From: Microcella indica
GTDB lineage: Bacteria > Actinomycetota > Actinomycetes > Actinomycetales > Microbacteriaceae
Direction: 5' to 3'
Length of the DNA: 64,000 nucleotides
Assembly (NCBI RefSeq): GCF_013414345.1
Contig: NZ_CP058670.1
Span: forward strand, 2,418,001-2,482,000
The position numbers were made by a program, and so were the translations under genes. The notes below the pieces were generated by a model. The model was given only the letters and a program-made list of their open reading frames with translations, was not told the origin of the DNA and made no database searches. The stretch's first letter is position 1; each line of letters opens with the position of its first letter. Below, one piece after another: positions 56,032-64,000 of this stretch.

Positions 56032-57843
56032 GAGACCGCTGAACAATTCGGGGGTTTAAGGCGCGCCTGCGGACTGGTCCGGGCTGCGGGTTAAGACTTG
56101 GTTCATGCAGGGTAGTGACGATGGTCAGCGTCAACTGTTGGATGTTCAGTCCTGGGCGGGTCATTTGCTCCCGCGGGGGTCGGTGTTCGCGTTCCTGGCC
56201 GCTCACCGGAGGCAACTGTTCCCGGATGACGCGTTCGCGGATCTGTTCCCGTCCGGGCGGGGTCGTCCCTCGATCCCGGCGGATGTGATCGCGTCGGTGT
56301 TGGTGTTGCAGACGATTCATAACCTCTCCGATCGGGAGACTGCGGAGGCGGTCACGTTTGATCTGCGCTGGAAAGCGGCCTGTGGGTTCGCGGTGGCCCA
56401 GACAGCGTTCCACCCGTCGGTGTTGACGTATTGGCGGCGCCGTCTGGCTGGCAGTGAGCGGCCGCATCGCATCTTCGATGCCGTGGCCGAGGTCATCGCT
56501 CAGTCGGGGGCGTTGACCGGTCGACGGCGACGGGCGATCGATTCCACGATCCTCGACGATGCGGTTGCCCGGCAGGACACGGTGACCCAGCTGATCGCGC
56601 AGATCCGCCGAGTCGGGCGGGAGGTCCCCGCAACGGCGGAGCTCATCGCGGGCCTGCCCGGGCATGACTACTCCACGCCTGGGAAGCCGGACATTGCCTG
56701 GGATGACCCGGCCGCCCGCGATCTGCTCGTCTCAGCGTTGGTGAACGACGCGTTGACGCTGCTGGCGGAGCTCGACGGTGTCGAACTGAGCGAGAAGCAG
56801 CAGGAAACGGTGGCGTTGCTGGCACTGGTCGCAGGGCAGGACGTTGAGCCGGCGGAGGATTCCGATGGCACCGATGGGCGGTGGCGGATCGCCCGGAAGG
56901 TCGCCCCGGAGCGGATGATCTCAACCGTTGATCCGGACACCCGGCATGCGCACAAGTCGCGGGAGAAGAAGCAGGACGGCTTCAAAGCCCACGTTGTGAT
57001 CGAGCCGGACACCGGTCTGGTCACCGCTGCCGCCCTCACGAAGGCGTCCGGGGCGGCGAACAGCGACGCGGCCCGCGGGGCGGAGCTGCTCACCGCCGAT
57101 ACCAGCATCGGCGAGGAACCGGTCGACGTGCTGGCCGATTCGGCCTACGGCAGCGGTGAGCTGCTCGACCAGATCGGAACCGCCGGTCACACCGCGATTA
57201 TCAAGCCGATGCCGCTGGCCCGGGCGGTTCCTGACGGGTTCACCATCGATGACTTCACCGTCGATGACACCGCGGGAACGATGACCTGCCCGGCCGGAGT
57301 CACCCGACCGATCGCCGCCAAGGGAACAGTGACCTTCGGCAGCGTCTGCTCCTCCTGTCCGTTGAAGCTTCGATGCACCACGGCGGCGCGAGGACGGAAG
57401 ATGACCGTGACTGCGCATGACCGGATCAAACGCGAACACCGGGCCCGAGCCGCGGATCCTGGCTTCCAAGCCGATTACCGGCAACACCGGCCAATGGTCG
57501 AACGCTCAATCGCGTGGCTCACCCGCGACGCCAGACGCGTGCCGTTCCGTGGCGTCGCGAAGAACAACGCCTGGTGGGTCACCCGCGCCGCCGGAATCAA
57601 CCTCAAACGACTTCTCAACCTCGGCCTCACCTTCCACAACGGGAACTGGGCGCTCGGATAGAGCCAGCCAGTGCGCCCAATCACGGTCGCAGCTCGGCGG
57701 AACCCCCGCCAACAGTGCCGCAACGCCGCCTTCCGGGCAGACAACTATTGGCACGGCAGACCAAGAACCGAGCCACCGACGCCCGCCCAGAGAACCGACA
57801 CGGCCCAGCCGACCACGGTCAAGACCCCTTGTTCAGCAGTCTC
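56032..57843 (+). mobile_element. IS1182-family insertion sequence, intact
   Basis: The 1812-bp element is bounded by inverted repeats GAGACCGCTGAACAA (56032-56046) and TTGTTCAGCAGTCTC (57829-57843), 14 of 15 bases matching, and by a 4-bp CTAG duplication. It carries one full transposase gene and a 167-bp non-coding right end. The intact frame and matching ends suggest recent, perhaps current, activity. The family is assigned from the transposase sequence. Confidence 0.88.
56105..57661 (+). CDS. IS1182-family transposase
   Basis: The protein has 518 residues, full length. The N-terminal part includes the conserved VLVLQTIHNLSDRETAEAV and the first catalytic Asp near 146 (AIDSTILDD). The second Asp is in LADSAYGSGELL and the Glu in HRPMVERSIAWLT, giving a DDE triad. 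A Cys cluster (CSSCPLKLRC) before the last part is typical of this family. It cuts and pastes the element at its inverted repeats. Codon use is a little less GC-extreme than in the neighbouring genes. Confidence 0.94.
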   Translation: MQGSDDGQRQLLDVQSWAGHLLPRGSVFAFLAAHRRQLFPDDAFADLFPSGRGRPSIPADVIASVLVLQTIHNLSDRETAEAVTFDLRWKAACGFAVAQTAFHPSVLTYWRRRLAGSERPHRIFDAVAEVIAQSGALTGRRRRAIDSTILDDAVARQDTVTQLIAQIRRVGREVPATAELIAGLPGHDYSTPGKPDIAWDDPAARDLLVSALVNDALTLLAELDGVELSEKQQETVALLALVAGQDVEPAEDSDGTDGRWRIARKVAPERMISTVDPDTRHAHKSREKKQDGFKAHVVIEPDTGLVTAAALTKASGAANSDAARGAELLTADTSIGEEPVDVLADSAYGSGELLDQIGTAGHTAIIKPMPLARAVPDGFTIDDFTVDDTAGTMTCPAGVTRPIAAKGTVTFGSVCSSCPLKLRCTTAARGRKMTVTAHDRIKREHRARAADPGFQADYRQHRPMVERSIAWLTRDARRVPFRGVAKNNAWWVTRAAGINLKRLLNLGLTFHNGNWALG

Positions 57844-57847
57844 CTAG
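57844..57847. repeat. CTAG target duplication, right
   Basis: CTAG directly after the right inverted repeat, matching 56028-56031. Confidence 0.75.
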
Positions 57848-57857
57848 GGGCTCGCGC

Positions 57858-58463
57858 TCAGGAGCGTCCGCGCGCGACCCGTCGCTCGAGCACGGCGCGA
57901 ACCTCGGGCCAGTCGTCGACGGTCACCGAGAACTGGGCGGTGTCGCGCCACGAGCCGTCTGACCGGGGCTGCTCGCGCCGCACGACGCCCTCGAAGTGCG
58001 CGCCGATGCTCGCCATCGCCGCTCGGGAGCGCTCGTTGAGCATGTCTGCTTGCAGCTTGACGCGACCGTAGCCGTGCGCGAACACGTGACCGAGCAGCAG
58101 GAGCTTGCAGGCGGCGTTGACGCCCGCGCCCCAGTGCTCGGGCGCGTACGCCGTCCAGCCCAGGTGGGCGTACTGCAGGATCGGCGAGAAGTCGGTGAGG
58201 CTCGAGGTTCCGACGACCTCGCCCCGGGCATCCCGCACCACGTACGGATGCCCGCGACCGATCGGCAGGTACTCCGGCAGCCAGCGCGCGAAGTCCTCGC
58301 CCTCTCGGAAGCCCGCCGGGCCACCGCCCCAGCCGCCCGCGAAGACCTCGCGGTGCGCGAGCGCCGCCGTCAGCCCCGGCAGGTGATCGTCGCGGTACGG
58401 CTCGAGCGTGACGCCGTGCCCGGAGAGCACCTCGAACGGCGGCGGGGTCGTCGGGTACGCCAT
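57858..58463 (-). CDS. GNAT-family acetyltransferase, RimJ/RimL-like
   Basis: The protein has 201 residues. The GNAT core shows LEPYRDDHLPGL near the N-terminus, VVGTSSLTDFSP near 90, HLGWTAYAPEHWGAGVNAACKLLLLGHVF (cited by HLGWTAYAPEHWG and LLLLGHVF) and LNERSRAAMASIGAHFEGV near 145, as in the RimL-type that acetylates amino groups of proteins or small molecules. ATG 58463 lies 8 bases before purA's stop, on the same strand after it, so it may be transcribed with purA. Confidence 0.86.
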   Translation of the reverse strand: MAYPTTPPPFEVLSGHGVTLEPYRDDHLPGLTAALAHREVFAGGWGGGPAGFREGEDFARWLPEYLPIGRGHPYVVRDARGEVVGTSSLTDFSPILQYAHLGWTAYAPEHWGAGVNAACKLLLLGHVFAHGYGRVKLQADMLNERSRAAMASIGAHFEGVVRREQPRSDGSWRDTAQFSVTVDDWPEVRAVLERRVARGRS

Positions 58464-58471
58464 GCTCGCCG

Positions 58472-59758
58472 TCAGTCGAGCAGGTCGTGGCGCTGGATGA
58501 TCGCGTCGCGACCAGGCCCCACGCCGATCGCCGAGATGCGCGCGCCGCTCATCGCCTCGATCGCGAGCACGTAGTCCTGCGCATTCGTCGGCAGGTCGTC
58601 GAAAGTGCGCGCACCGGTGATGTCCTCGGTCCACCCTGGTAGCTCCTCGTAGACGGGCTTCGCGTGGTGGAAGTCGCTCTGCGAGACGGGAATCTCGTCG
58701 AACCGCACGCCGTCGACCTCGTAGGCGACGCACACGGGGATGCGCTCGAGGCCCGTGAGCACGTCGAGCTTCGTCATGACGAAGTCGGTGACGCCGTTGA
58801 TGCGTGCCGTGTATCGAGCGATGGGCGCGTCGTACCAGCCGCAGCGGCGCGGGCGCCCCGTCGTCGTGCCGAACTCGAAGCCGGTCTTGCGCAGGAATTC
58901 ACCGGACTCGTCGAACAGCTCGGTCGGGAAGGGCCCGGCGCCGACGCGCGTCGTGTACGCCTTGACGATGCCGATGACCCGGTCGATGCGGTTGGGGCCG
59001 ATGCCCGAGCCGGTGGCCGCGCCGCCGCTCGTCGAGCTCGACGAGGTGACGAAAGGGTAGGTGCCGTGGTCGACGTCGAGCATCGTCGCCTGGCCGCCCT
59101 CGAAGAGCACGGTCTCGCCGCGCTCGAGCGCCTCGTGCAGAACGAGGGCGGTGTCGGCGACCATCGGGCGCAGGCGCTCGGCGTACGCCAGCAGGTCGTC
59201 GACGACCTCGTCGACGAGGATCGCCCTGCGGTTGTAGACCTTGACGAGCAGGTGGTTCTTCTGGTCGAGGGCGCCCTCGACCTTCTGGCGCAGGATCTTC
59301 TCGTCGAAGAGATCCTGCACGCGGATGCCGACGCGGTTGATCTTGTCGGCGTAGGCGGGGCCGATGCCGCGCCCGGTCGTGCCGATCTGGCGCTTGCCGA
59401 GGAAGCGCTCGGTGACCTTGTCGATCGTGCGGTGGTACTGCGTGATGACGTGGGCGTTGCCGCTCACGAGGAGCTTCGACACGTCGACGCCGCGCGCGCT
59501 GAGCGCCGTGAGCTCGTCGAACAGCACCTCGATGTCGACGACCACACCGTTCGCGATGACGGGGATGACGCCCTCGGTGAGGATGCCGCTCGGCAGCAGG
59601 TGCAGGGCGTACTTCTCGTCACCGACGACGACCGTGTGGCCAGCGTTGTTGCCGCCGTTGAACTTGACGACGTAGTCGATGCGGCCGGCGAGGAGGTCGG
59701 TCGCCTTGCCTTTTCCCTCGTCGCCCCACTGGGCTCCGATGATGACGACGGCAGGCAT
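58472..59758 (-). CDS. purA: adenylosuccinate synthetase
   Basis: The protein has 428 residues, full length. It begins with [16 protein letters not shown] (the GTP P-loop) and shows the conserved [25 protein letters not shown] region, [13 protein letters not shown] and [19 protein letters not shown]. It joins IMP and aspartate with GTP to adenylosuccinate, the first step towards AMP. AAAGGGA precedes ATG 59758. It is convergent/upstream with the GNAT gene and opposite in strand to the other pur genes here except purM. Confidence 0.97.
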   Translation of the reverse strand: MPAVVIIGAQWGDEGKGKATDLLAGRIDYVVKFNGGNNAGHTVVVGDEKYALHLLPSGILTEGVIPVIANGVVVDIEVLFDELTALSARGVDVSKLLVSGNAHVITQYHRTIDKVTERFLGKRQIGTTGRGIGPAYADKINRVGIRVQDLFDEKILRQKVEGALDQKNHLLVKVYNRRAILVDEVVDDLLAYAERLRPMVADTALVLHEALERGETVLFEGGQATMLDVDHGTYPFVTSSSSTSGGAATGSGIGPNRIDRVIGIVKAYTTRVGAGPFPTELFDESGEFLRKTGFEFGTTTGRPRRCGWYDAPIARYTARINGVTDFVMTKLDVLTGLERIPVCVAYEVDGVRFDEIPVSQSDFHHAKPVYEELPGWTEDITGARTFDDLPTNAQDYVLAIEAMSGARISAIGVGPGRDAIIQRHDLLD

Positions 59759-59856
59759 GGCGGTCCCTTTCGGATCGAGTCGGGATGACCCCTGAGTCTA
59801 TCGGCCTCGCCCGCACCGGGGGTCGGGCGGGCACCCACGCGGGCGCGGGTGGTGCT

Positions 59857-60486
59857 TCAGACCGCGGCCCACTGCCCGCGCGCGGGGGCGGGGTGGGCTC
59901 GCGCGAGGCTGCCGGGGGCGAGTCCCAGCCGCTGCTCGGCCGCGCCGAGCACGATGGTGTCGGCCTCGTCGACCCCGATGATGTCCATGGCGTGGTGCTG
60001 CACGGCGACACCGTCGGCCACCGCGGTGAGCATGCGCGCGTCGGCTGCGGGGTCGACGCTCGTCGCGATGCCCGCGTCGACGACGCGCTCGATGAGGTCG
60101 ATGAGGATGTGCTCGCAGTCGCGGTGGTGCCGGTCGAGGGCGGCGGCGAGGGCGGGCGTGCGGGGCGCTTCGCTCCACGCGTCGATCCACACGCGGTAGT
60201 GGTGCTCGGGCGTGGCGGAGAGCCAGCCCGCGAGGGCGGCGAGCGGCTCGAGCCCGTCGAGTTGGGCGCGGTCGCTCGCGAGCTCGCGCGTGACCGCGTC
60301 GTCGAAGGCCGCGGCGACGAGGTCATCGCGGCTCGCGAAGTAGTGGCGGATGAGCCCGTGCACGACGCCGACCTCGGCCGCGACATCCCGCAGCGTCACC
60401 CCGGCGAAGCCCTTGGTAGCGACGAGGCGCAGCGTGGCGCGCACGATCTCGTCGCGCCGCTCGTCGGATGTCTTGCGTTCTGCCAC
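59857..60486 (-). CDS. TetR-family repressor
   Basis: The protein has 209 residues. The N-terminal helix-turn-helix is RDEIVRATLRLVATKGFAGVTLRDVAAEVGVVHGLIRHYF (cited by its ends RDEIVRATLRL and GLIRHYF); the rest is a helical ligand-binding domain. It diverges from an MFS transporter gene and two matching operators lie between them, so it probably represses both until a drug-like ligand binds. GTG 60486 follows TATGCT by six bases on the coding strand (leaderless layout), deciding the start against the longer open frame. Confidence 0.92.
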   Translation of the reverse strand: MAERKTSDERRDEIVRATLRLVATKGFAGVTLRDVAAEVGVVHGLIRHYFASRDDLVAAAFDDAVTRELASDRAQLDGLEPLAALAGWLSATPEHHYRVWIDAWSEAPRTPALAAALDRHHRDCEHILIDLIERVVDAGIATSVDPAADARMLTAVADGVAVQHHAMDIIGVDEADTIVLGAAEQRLGLAPGSLARAHPAPARGQWAAV

Positions 60487-60516
60487 GCCTCGAGCATAGG
60501 CGCGACCGGGGGCCCG

Positions 60517-60563
60517 TTGTCCAGGTGGACAGCACGTGCTAGCTTTATTGTCCAGTTGGATAA
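60517..60563. promoter_or_regulatory. MFS promoter with two TetR-type operators
   Basis: TTGTCCAGGTGGACAG (60517-60532) and TTGTCCAGTTGGATAA (60548-60563) share the pattern TTGTCCAGnTGGAyA, 31 bases apart. On the + strand TTGTCC is also the -35 box, followed after exactly 17 bases by TAGCTT (60540-60545) as -10. One operator therefore covers the -35 and the other the start region of the MFS transcript. Confidence 0.72.
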
Positions 60564-60601
60564 CAAGGTCGCATCGCGACCATGACCGGAAAGAGAACGG
60601 G

Positions 60602-61921
60602 ATGCTCAGCCGCACCCGCACCGCCCCCCACGCCCGGGCGCCGCGCCCCTCGGCGCGGCTCGTGCCGAGCGTCGTCGTGAGCATGGTGCTGCTCTCCGGC
60701 GGGTCCTTCGTCATCTTCCCGCTCATTCCCGCCCTGCAGAGCACCCTCGGCGTGAGCACCGCCGAGATCGGCTACCTCGCCGCCGCCGGCTTCGGCGCCG
60801 CCCTCATCGCCGAGCTTCTCGTCGCTCCCGCCGCCGACCGCGGCCACGCCCGCCTCATGGCGGTCGCGGGCGTGCTGCTCATCGCCGCCTCCCTCGCCTT
60901 GAGCGCCGCGGCCGGCGCGGGCTGGCAGCTCATCGCCGCGCGCGGGCTCGGCGGTTTCGGCTTCGGCATCTTCGTGATCGCCGCGAGCGCCCTGCTCGTG
61001 CGCAGCGATCCCGCGCGCAGCGGCGAGCTGCTCGGTCGCCTCGGAGCGGCCGAGCTCGCCGGCATCGCGGTCGGGCCGCTCGCTTCGGGTGCGGCAGTCG
61101 CGATCGCCTCCCCCTCCGTCATTCTCGCGGTCGCCGCCGCGTGCGTGCTCGCGGCCCTCGTGCCCGTTCTCATCGGGTTCCGCGAGCACCGCGCGACACC
61201 CTCGCTCGGGGACGACCCGCACCCCCGCACGGGCGGCATCACCGCGGGCGTGGCGGGCATCGCCGCCGGGGTCGTCGGGTTCGACCGCGCTCCCGAGCCC
61301 GCGGCCCAGCCCGCTGCCGAACCCACCGCGGCGCCTCCCGCGACGTCCACCCCGCGCTCGAGCTTCGACCTGCTGCGCCGCCCCAGCATCATCGGCATCG
61401 TGCTGCTCTACGCCGCCGTCATGGTGCCGACCGGCGCGTACGACGGCATCTGGCCGCGGTACATGGCCGACATCGGGGCTGGCCCCCTGCTGACGGCAAC
61501 GAGCTACGTCCTCTTCGCCATTCCCTACGTTCTCCTCGCCGCCTGGGCGGGGCGCCTCGCCGACCGCCGCGGAGGTGTCGCGGCCTACTGGCGCGGGCTC
61601 CTCCTGCTGCTGCCGATCGTGGGCATCTACGGCATCATCGGCAACCCGTGGGTCGCCACGGGGCTCGGGTTCGTGGAGTCGACGGGGCAGGCGCTCGCCG
61701 TCATCGGCGCGGGTGCCGCGATGGCCCACGCCGTCGACCCCGCACGAGCCGGGTCGGCACAGGGCCTGTTGCGCGGCATCGGTCTGGCCGCCGCGACGAT
61801 CGCCGCCATGGTCTCCGGCCACGCCTACGAGGCGGGCGGCCCGCTGCTGCTCTTCGGCGGAACGGGGGTCGCCGTCGCGGTGATCGCCGCGGTCGGGATG
61901 CTGCTCGTGCGCCGACGCTGA
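60602..61921 (+). CDS. MFS-family efflux transporter
   Basis: The protein has 439 residues, about twelve TM helices with a Pro/Ala-rich central loop (about 240-265, EPAAQPAAEPTAAPP). MFS marks include LAAAGFGAALIAELLVAPAADRGHARLM between TM2 and TM3. It should export a drug or metabolite by proton antiport. ATG 60602 follows AAAGAGAACGGG. It is divergent from the TetR-family gene and controlled by its operators. The ligand is unknown. Confidence 0.9.
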   Translation: MLSRTRTAPHARAPRPSARLVPSVVVSMVLLSGGSFVIFPLIPALQSTLGVSTAEIGYLAAAGFGAALIAELLVAPAADRGHARLMAVAGVLLIAASLALSAAAGAGWQLIAARGLGGFGFGIFVIAASALLVRSDPARSGELLGRLGAAELAGIAVGPLASGAAVAIASPSVILAVAAACVLAALVPVLIGFREHRATPSLGDDPHPRTGGITAGVAGIAAGVVGFDRAPEPAAQPAAEPTAAPPATSTPRSSFDLLRRPSIIGIVLLYAAVMVPTGAYDGIWPRYMADIGAGPLLTATSYVLFAIPYVLLAAWAGRLADRRGGVAAYWRGLLLLLPIVGIYGIIGNPWVATGLGFVESTGQALAVIGAGAAMAHAVDPARAGSAQGLLRGIGLAAATIAAMVSGHAYEAGGPLLLFGGTGVAVAVIAAVGMLLVRRR

Positions 61922-61922
61922 C

Positions 61923-62032
61923 CTCCACAACTCAGGAGATCCTGCGCGCCTCCGACTCGCGACGCGCCGGTACGGCCCTCACCCTGGGGACTGTGGACGC
62001 CGAGGCCGAGCCGCATCTCCTGAATTGTGGAG
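61923..62032. repeat. inverted repeat (CACAACTCAGGAGAT family) downstream of the MFS gene
   Basis: CTCCACAACTCAGGAGAT (61923-61940) and ATCTCCTGAATTGTGGAG (62015-62032) pair with one mismatch around a 74-base centre. It begins 2 bases after the MFS stop codon. The word ACAACTCAGGA recurs inside the kinase gene at 33076-33086 with a similar gap to its inverse. Confidence 0.85.
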
Positions 62033-62113
62033 ATGGGCGGGGTGCTGGGCGCGGTGCGGCCCGCGCGGCCCGGCACCCGGCCGACTCACGGTGTTGGCGC
62101 CGACACTGTAAGC

Positions 62114-62554
62114 GTGGGCCGACAGAGAGACCTCGAGAGTGGCGACTCGGCCGCGCGAGCGCCGAAGAACTGCGCCGCGTGCGGCCGGCGCATCGAGTGG
62201 CGCGCACGGTGGGCGCGCGACTGGGAGAACGTGCGCTGGTGCAGCGACGCGTGCCGACGGCGGGGCGTGACCGCGGTGGATCGCGAGCTCGAGGCGAGCA
62301 TCCGGAGCCTGCTGGCGAGCCGCGCGGCCGGCGCGACGATCTGCCCGAGCGAGGCGGCGCGCGCCGTCGCCGCCTCCCGCCCGGATGCGCCCACCGCCGA
62401 GCCGGGAACCGAGCCCTGGCGCGCGCTCATGGAGCCGGCACGCCGTGCCGCGCGACGCCTCGTCGCCGCGGGCGAGGTCGAGATCACGCAGGGCGGCCGG
62501 GTCGTCGACCCGTCGACGGCGAAGGGACCGATCAGGGTGCGTCCCGTGCGCTGA
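62114..62554 (+). CDS. DUF2256 and DUF3253 domain-containing protein
   Basis: A 146-residue fusion. The N-terminal half carries the Cys motif KNCAACGRRIEW ... RWCSDACRRRG (DUF2256, probably zinc-binding); the second half is the DUF3253 winged-helix-like part (EASIRSLLASR ... AARRLVAAGEVEITQGGRVVDP, cited by its ends). The pair occurs in many actinobacteria; the role is unknown. GTG 62114 is used; GACACT six bases before it is a near match to the leaderless layout. Longer starts would run into the inverted repeat. Confidence 0.82.
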   Translation: MGRQRDLESGDSAARAPKNCAACGRRIEWRARWARDWENVRWCSDACRRRGVTAVDRELEASIRSLLASRAAGATICPSEAARAVAASRPDAPTAEPGTEPWRALMEPARRAARRLVAAGEVEITQGGRVVDPSTAKGPIRVRPVR

Positions 62555-62575
62555 GGCGCTGGCGGTGCCGGGCCG

Positions 62576-62944
62576 CTACACGACAGGCGTCTGCTGGTGC
62601 GCCGCCGTGCGCCAGCGACCCTCCTGGTACACGTATGTCGTGCTCATGCGTCGGTCCACGACATCGTCGCCCCGCACCGCGCGCGCCCGGTAGACGAGGA
62701 TCGCCGCGCGGTCGCCGAGGCGCACGACGCGCTGCTCGCTCAGCTCGTAGGAGTCCCACGGGGAGCCTTCGAGCGCCGCGAGCACGGCACCGCGCTCGAT
62801 GACGCCCGTATCGACGAGCATGACCGCGTCCTCGGTCATCGCGTGGTGGTAGTGGGTGCCGCCTTCGCCGCGGCACAGCGCCTCCCACCCGTCGTGCTCC
62901 TGGCGGATGAGCTGGGCGGGCAGATCGTCGGTGATCGCAGTCAT
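62576..62944 (-). CDS. SnoaL/NTF2-like protein
   Basis: A 122-residue single-domain protein with the cone-shaped NTF2-like pattern: LIRQEHDGWEALCRGEGG, YHHAMTEDAVMLVDTGVIERGAVLAALEGSPW (cited by YHHAMTEDAVML and EGSPW) and STTYVYQEGRWRTAAHQQTPV. Such domains act as small enzymes or binding proteins; nothing here fixes which. It starts at ATG 62944. It is 31 bases downstream of the methyltransferase gene on the same strand. Confidence 0.82.
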   Translation of the reverse strand: MTAITDDLPAQLIRQEHDGWEALCRGEGGTHYHHAMTEDAVMLVDTGVIERGAVLAALEGSPWDSYELSEQRVVRLGDRAAILVYRARAVRGDDVVDRRMSTTYVYQEGRWRTAAHQQTPVV

Positions 62945-62975
62945 GGGCTCAGTCCACCGGTTGCGGCGGGCGCCG

Positions 62976-63662
62976 TCAAGAACCGTTCGTCTCGGGATGC
63001 TCCGCTCCCGCCGCGTGCACCCGCACCCACTCGTGCATGACGACGGCGGCCGCGGCGCTCGCGTTGATCGAGCGCGTCGACCCGTACTGCCGGATCTCGA
63101 TGACCTGATCGGCCGCGGCGAGCGCCGCCTCGCTGAGCCCCGGCCCCTCCTGCCCGAACAGCAGGATGCACGCGCGCGGCAGGGGCGCAGCATCCACGGG
63201 AACGGAGCCGGGCACATTGTCGACCGCGACGATCGGCAGGTCGTGCGCACGCGCGAAGGCGATGAGCTCGGCGATGTCGGAGTGGTGGCGCACGTGCTGG
63301 TAGCGGTCGGTGACCATCGCGCCGCGCTTGTTCCAGCGACGGCGGCCGACGATGTGCACCTCGCTCGCGAGGAACGCGTTGGCGCTGCGCACGATCGAGC
63401 CGATGTTCATGTCGTGCTGCCAGTTCTCGATGGCCACGTGGAAGGGGTGACGACGTTCGTCGAGGTGGGCGACGATCGCAGCCATGCTCCAGTAGCGGTA
63501 CTCGTCGAGCACGTTGCGGGTGTCGCCGTGCTCGAGCAGCTCGGGGTCGAGTCGGGGGTCGTCGGGCCACGGTCGAGGGTGCGGACCGAGGCCGTGGGTA
63601 GTCCACTCTGGCGTGGGCTCGGGGGTGCGCTCGAGCCCCCGCGACTCTCCTCCGTCAGTCAT
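62976..63662 (-). CDS. TrmH/SpoU-family RNA 2'-O-methyltransferase
   Basis: The protein has 228 residues, a SPOUT (knotted) methyltransferase. Its three motifs are visible: NIGSIVRSANAF near 85, LLFGQEGPGLSEAAL near 165 and IRQYGSTRSINASAAAAVVMHEW near 190. It methylates a ribose in tRNA or rRNA using S-adenosylmethionine; which RNA cannot be told. The first 60 residues are an unusual Pro/Arg-rich extension. ATG 63662 follows TACGCT by six bases on the coding strand (leaderless layout). Confidence 0.9.
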   Translation of the reverse strand: MTDGGESRGLERTPEPTPEWTTHGLGPHPRPWPDDPRLDPELLEHGDTRNVLDEYRYWSMAAIVAHLDERRHPFHVAIENWQHDMNIGSIVRSANAFLASEVHIVGRRRWNKRGAMVTDRYQHVRHHSDIAELIAFARAHDLPIVAVDNVPGSVPVDAAPLPRACILLFGQEGPGLSEAALAAADQVIEIRQYGSTRSINASAAAAVVMHEWVRVHAAGAEHPETNGS

Positions 63663-63754
63663 TTCTCGAGCGTAGCCCCGGCGTGACGTAGCCTCGAAGC
63701 AGCCGGCGCACGTCGGCGGATGCCGAGCGCCGACGATCGCGAAGGGACGACCGC

Positions 63755-64000
63755 GTGGCCACGACCGAAGCGAGCTCGCCCGCCGCCCCGCCTCCCGTGC
63801 CCAGCACAGGGCGCGACACCGCGGTCGACTTCGTGAAGGCCGCGTGCCTCATCGTCGTCGTCGGGCTGCACGCGATGATGGCGGGCTTCACGGTGGGGCC
63901 TGAGGGCCTCACGATCACGAACGCTCTGGACGGGCATCCCAACTTCGCGTGGTCGACGTGGGCCGTGCAGGTCATGCCGCTGTTCTTCCTGCTGGGCGGG
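63755..64000 (+). CDS. acyltransferase family protein (5' part, cut by window edge)
   Basis: From GTG 63755, 82 codons run to the window end. The start is a short disordered stretch followed by DFVKAACLIVVVGLHAMMAGFTVGP and STWAVQVMPLFFLLGG, which match the first helices of the OafA/YrhL-type membrane acyltransferases that put acyl groups on extracellular glycans or lipids. AAGGGAC lies 7 bases upstream. Only about a fifth of a typical protein is visible, so the substrate is unknown. Confidence 0.75.
   Translation, partial: MATTEASSPAAPPPVPSTGRDTAVDFVKAACLIVVVGLHAMMAGFTVGPEGLTITNALDGHPNFAWSTWAVQVMPLFFLLGG

Noticed and set aside
57662-57828. Passenger gene in the right end of the insertion sequence
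   Set aside because: No frame with a start signal or recognisable sequence; IS1182-type elements normally carry only the transposase.

Overview
The window is a high-GC (roughly 70 percent by eye) actinobacterial chromosome segment with very dense, short-spaced genes. Gene content and habits point to an actinomycete of the Microbacteriaceae type: DUF3073 next to purM, a sterol-carrier-like gene next to purD, PurS/PurQ with a small-type PurL, DUF2256-DUF3253 and CtpE-like genes, and many apparently leaderless genes. The family placement is inference; no rRNA or other marker is present. No tRNA, rRNA or CRISPR array was found.

Layout. 0-3.4 kb: end of a methyltransferase gene, a 48-residue basic protein, an acyl-CoA oxidase and a thioredoxin preceded by a CsoR/CstR-like palindrome. 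3.4-8.2 kb: recQ, then the cysK-cysE pair for cysteine synthesis, then a DMT exporter. 8.2-17.8 kb: a DEAD-box helicase, a GNAT enzyme, a single-domain voltage-gated-type channel, an RND permease, and a divergent MocR regulator / YczE-like membrane protein pair. 17.8-21 kb: a TipA-like MerR regulator, a DUF4097-PadR operon and an anchored secreted protein. 21-24.4 kb: a two-gene Fluc fluoride channel, a flavin monooxygenase, DUF3073 and a VapBC-like toxin-antitoxin pair.

Purine synthesis is the backbone of the segment: purM (-), purF, purD-purC, purS-purQ, purL (all +) and purA (-) supply most steps from PRPP to FGAM, plus CAIR to SAICAR and IMP to adenylosuccinate. purN, purE/K, purB and purH are not in the window. 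Between them lie a VOC protein bracketed by two copies of a long inverted repeat, two tandem SGNH hydrolases with a P-loop kinase, and an MscS-type channel. A carbohydrate-use locus (about 37.3-48.1 kb) separates purSQ from purL. It has a lipoprotein-permease-permease-GH43-secreted sialidase-fold operon, a divergent LacI regulator and a GH2 enzyme. Matching operators of the TTACAGCGCTGTAA type sit on both the operon promoter and the GH2 promoter, so the locus reads as one regulon.

50.6-64 kb: a CtpE-like P-type ATPase, a DMT exporter, chorismate mutase, a glycosyltransferase whose stop codon coincides with the CTAG target of an intact IS1182-type element, a GNAT protein, purA, a TetR-MFS pair with two operators, a DUF2256/DUF3253 protein, a SnoaL-like protein, a TrmH-family methyltransferase and the start of an acyltransferase.

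Two window-wide signals stand out. First, about nineteen genes have a TAnnnT hexamer ending 6-8 bases before the start codon, the layout of leaderless transcripts; this fixes several starts. Second, there are several unrelated-looking but very precise inverted repeats (12-25 bp arms), mostly between genes. One lies inside a kinase reading frame and shares an 11-base word with an intergenic one 29 kb away.
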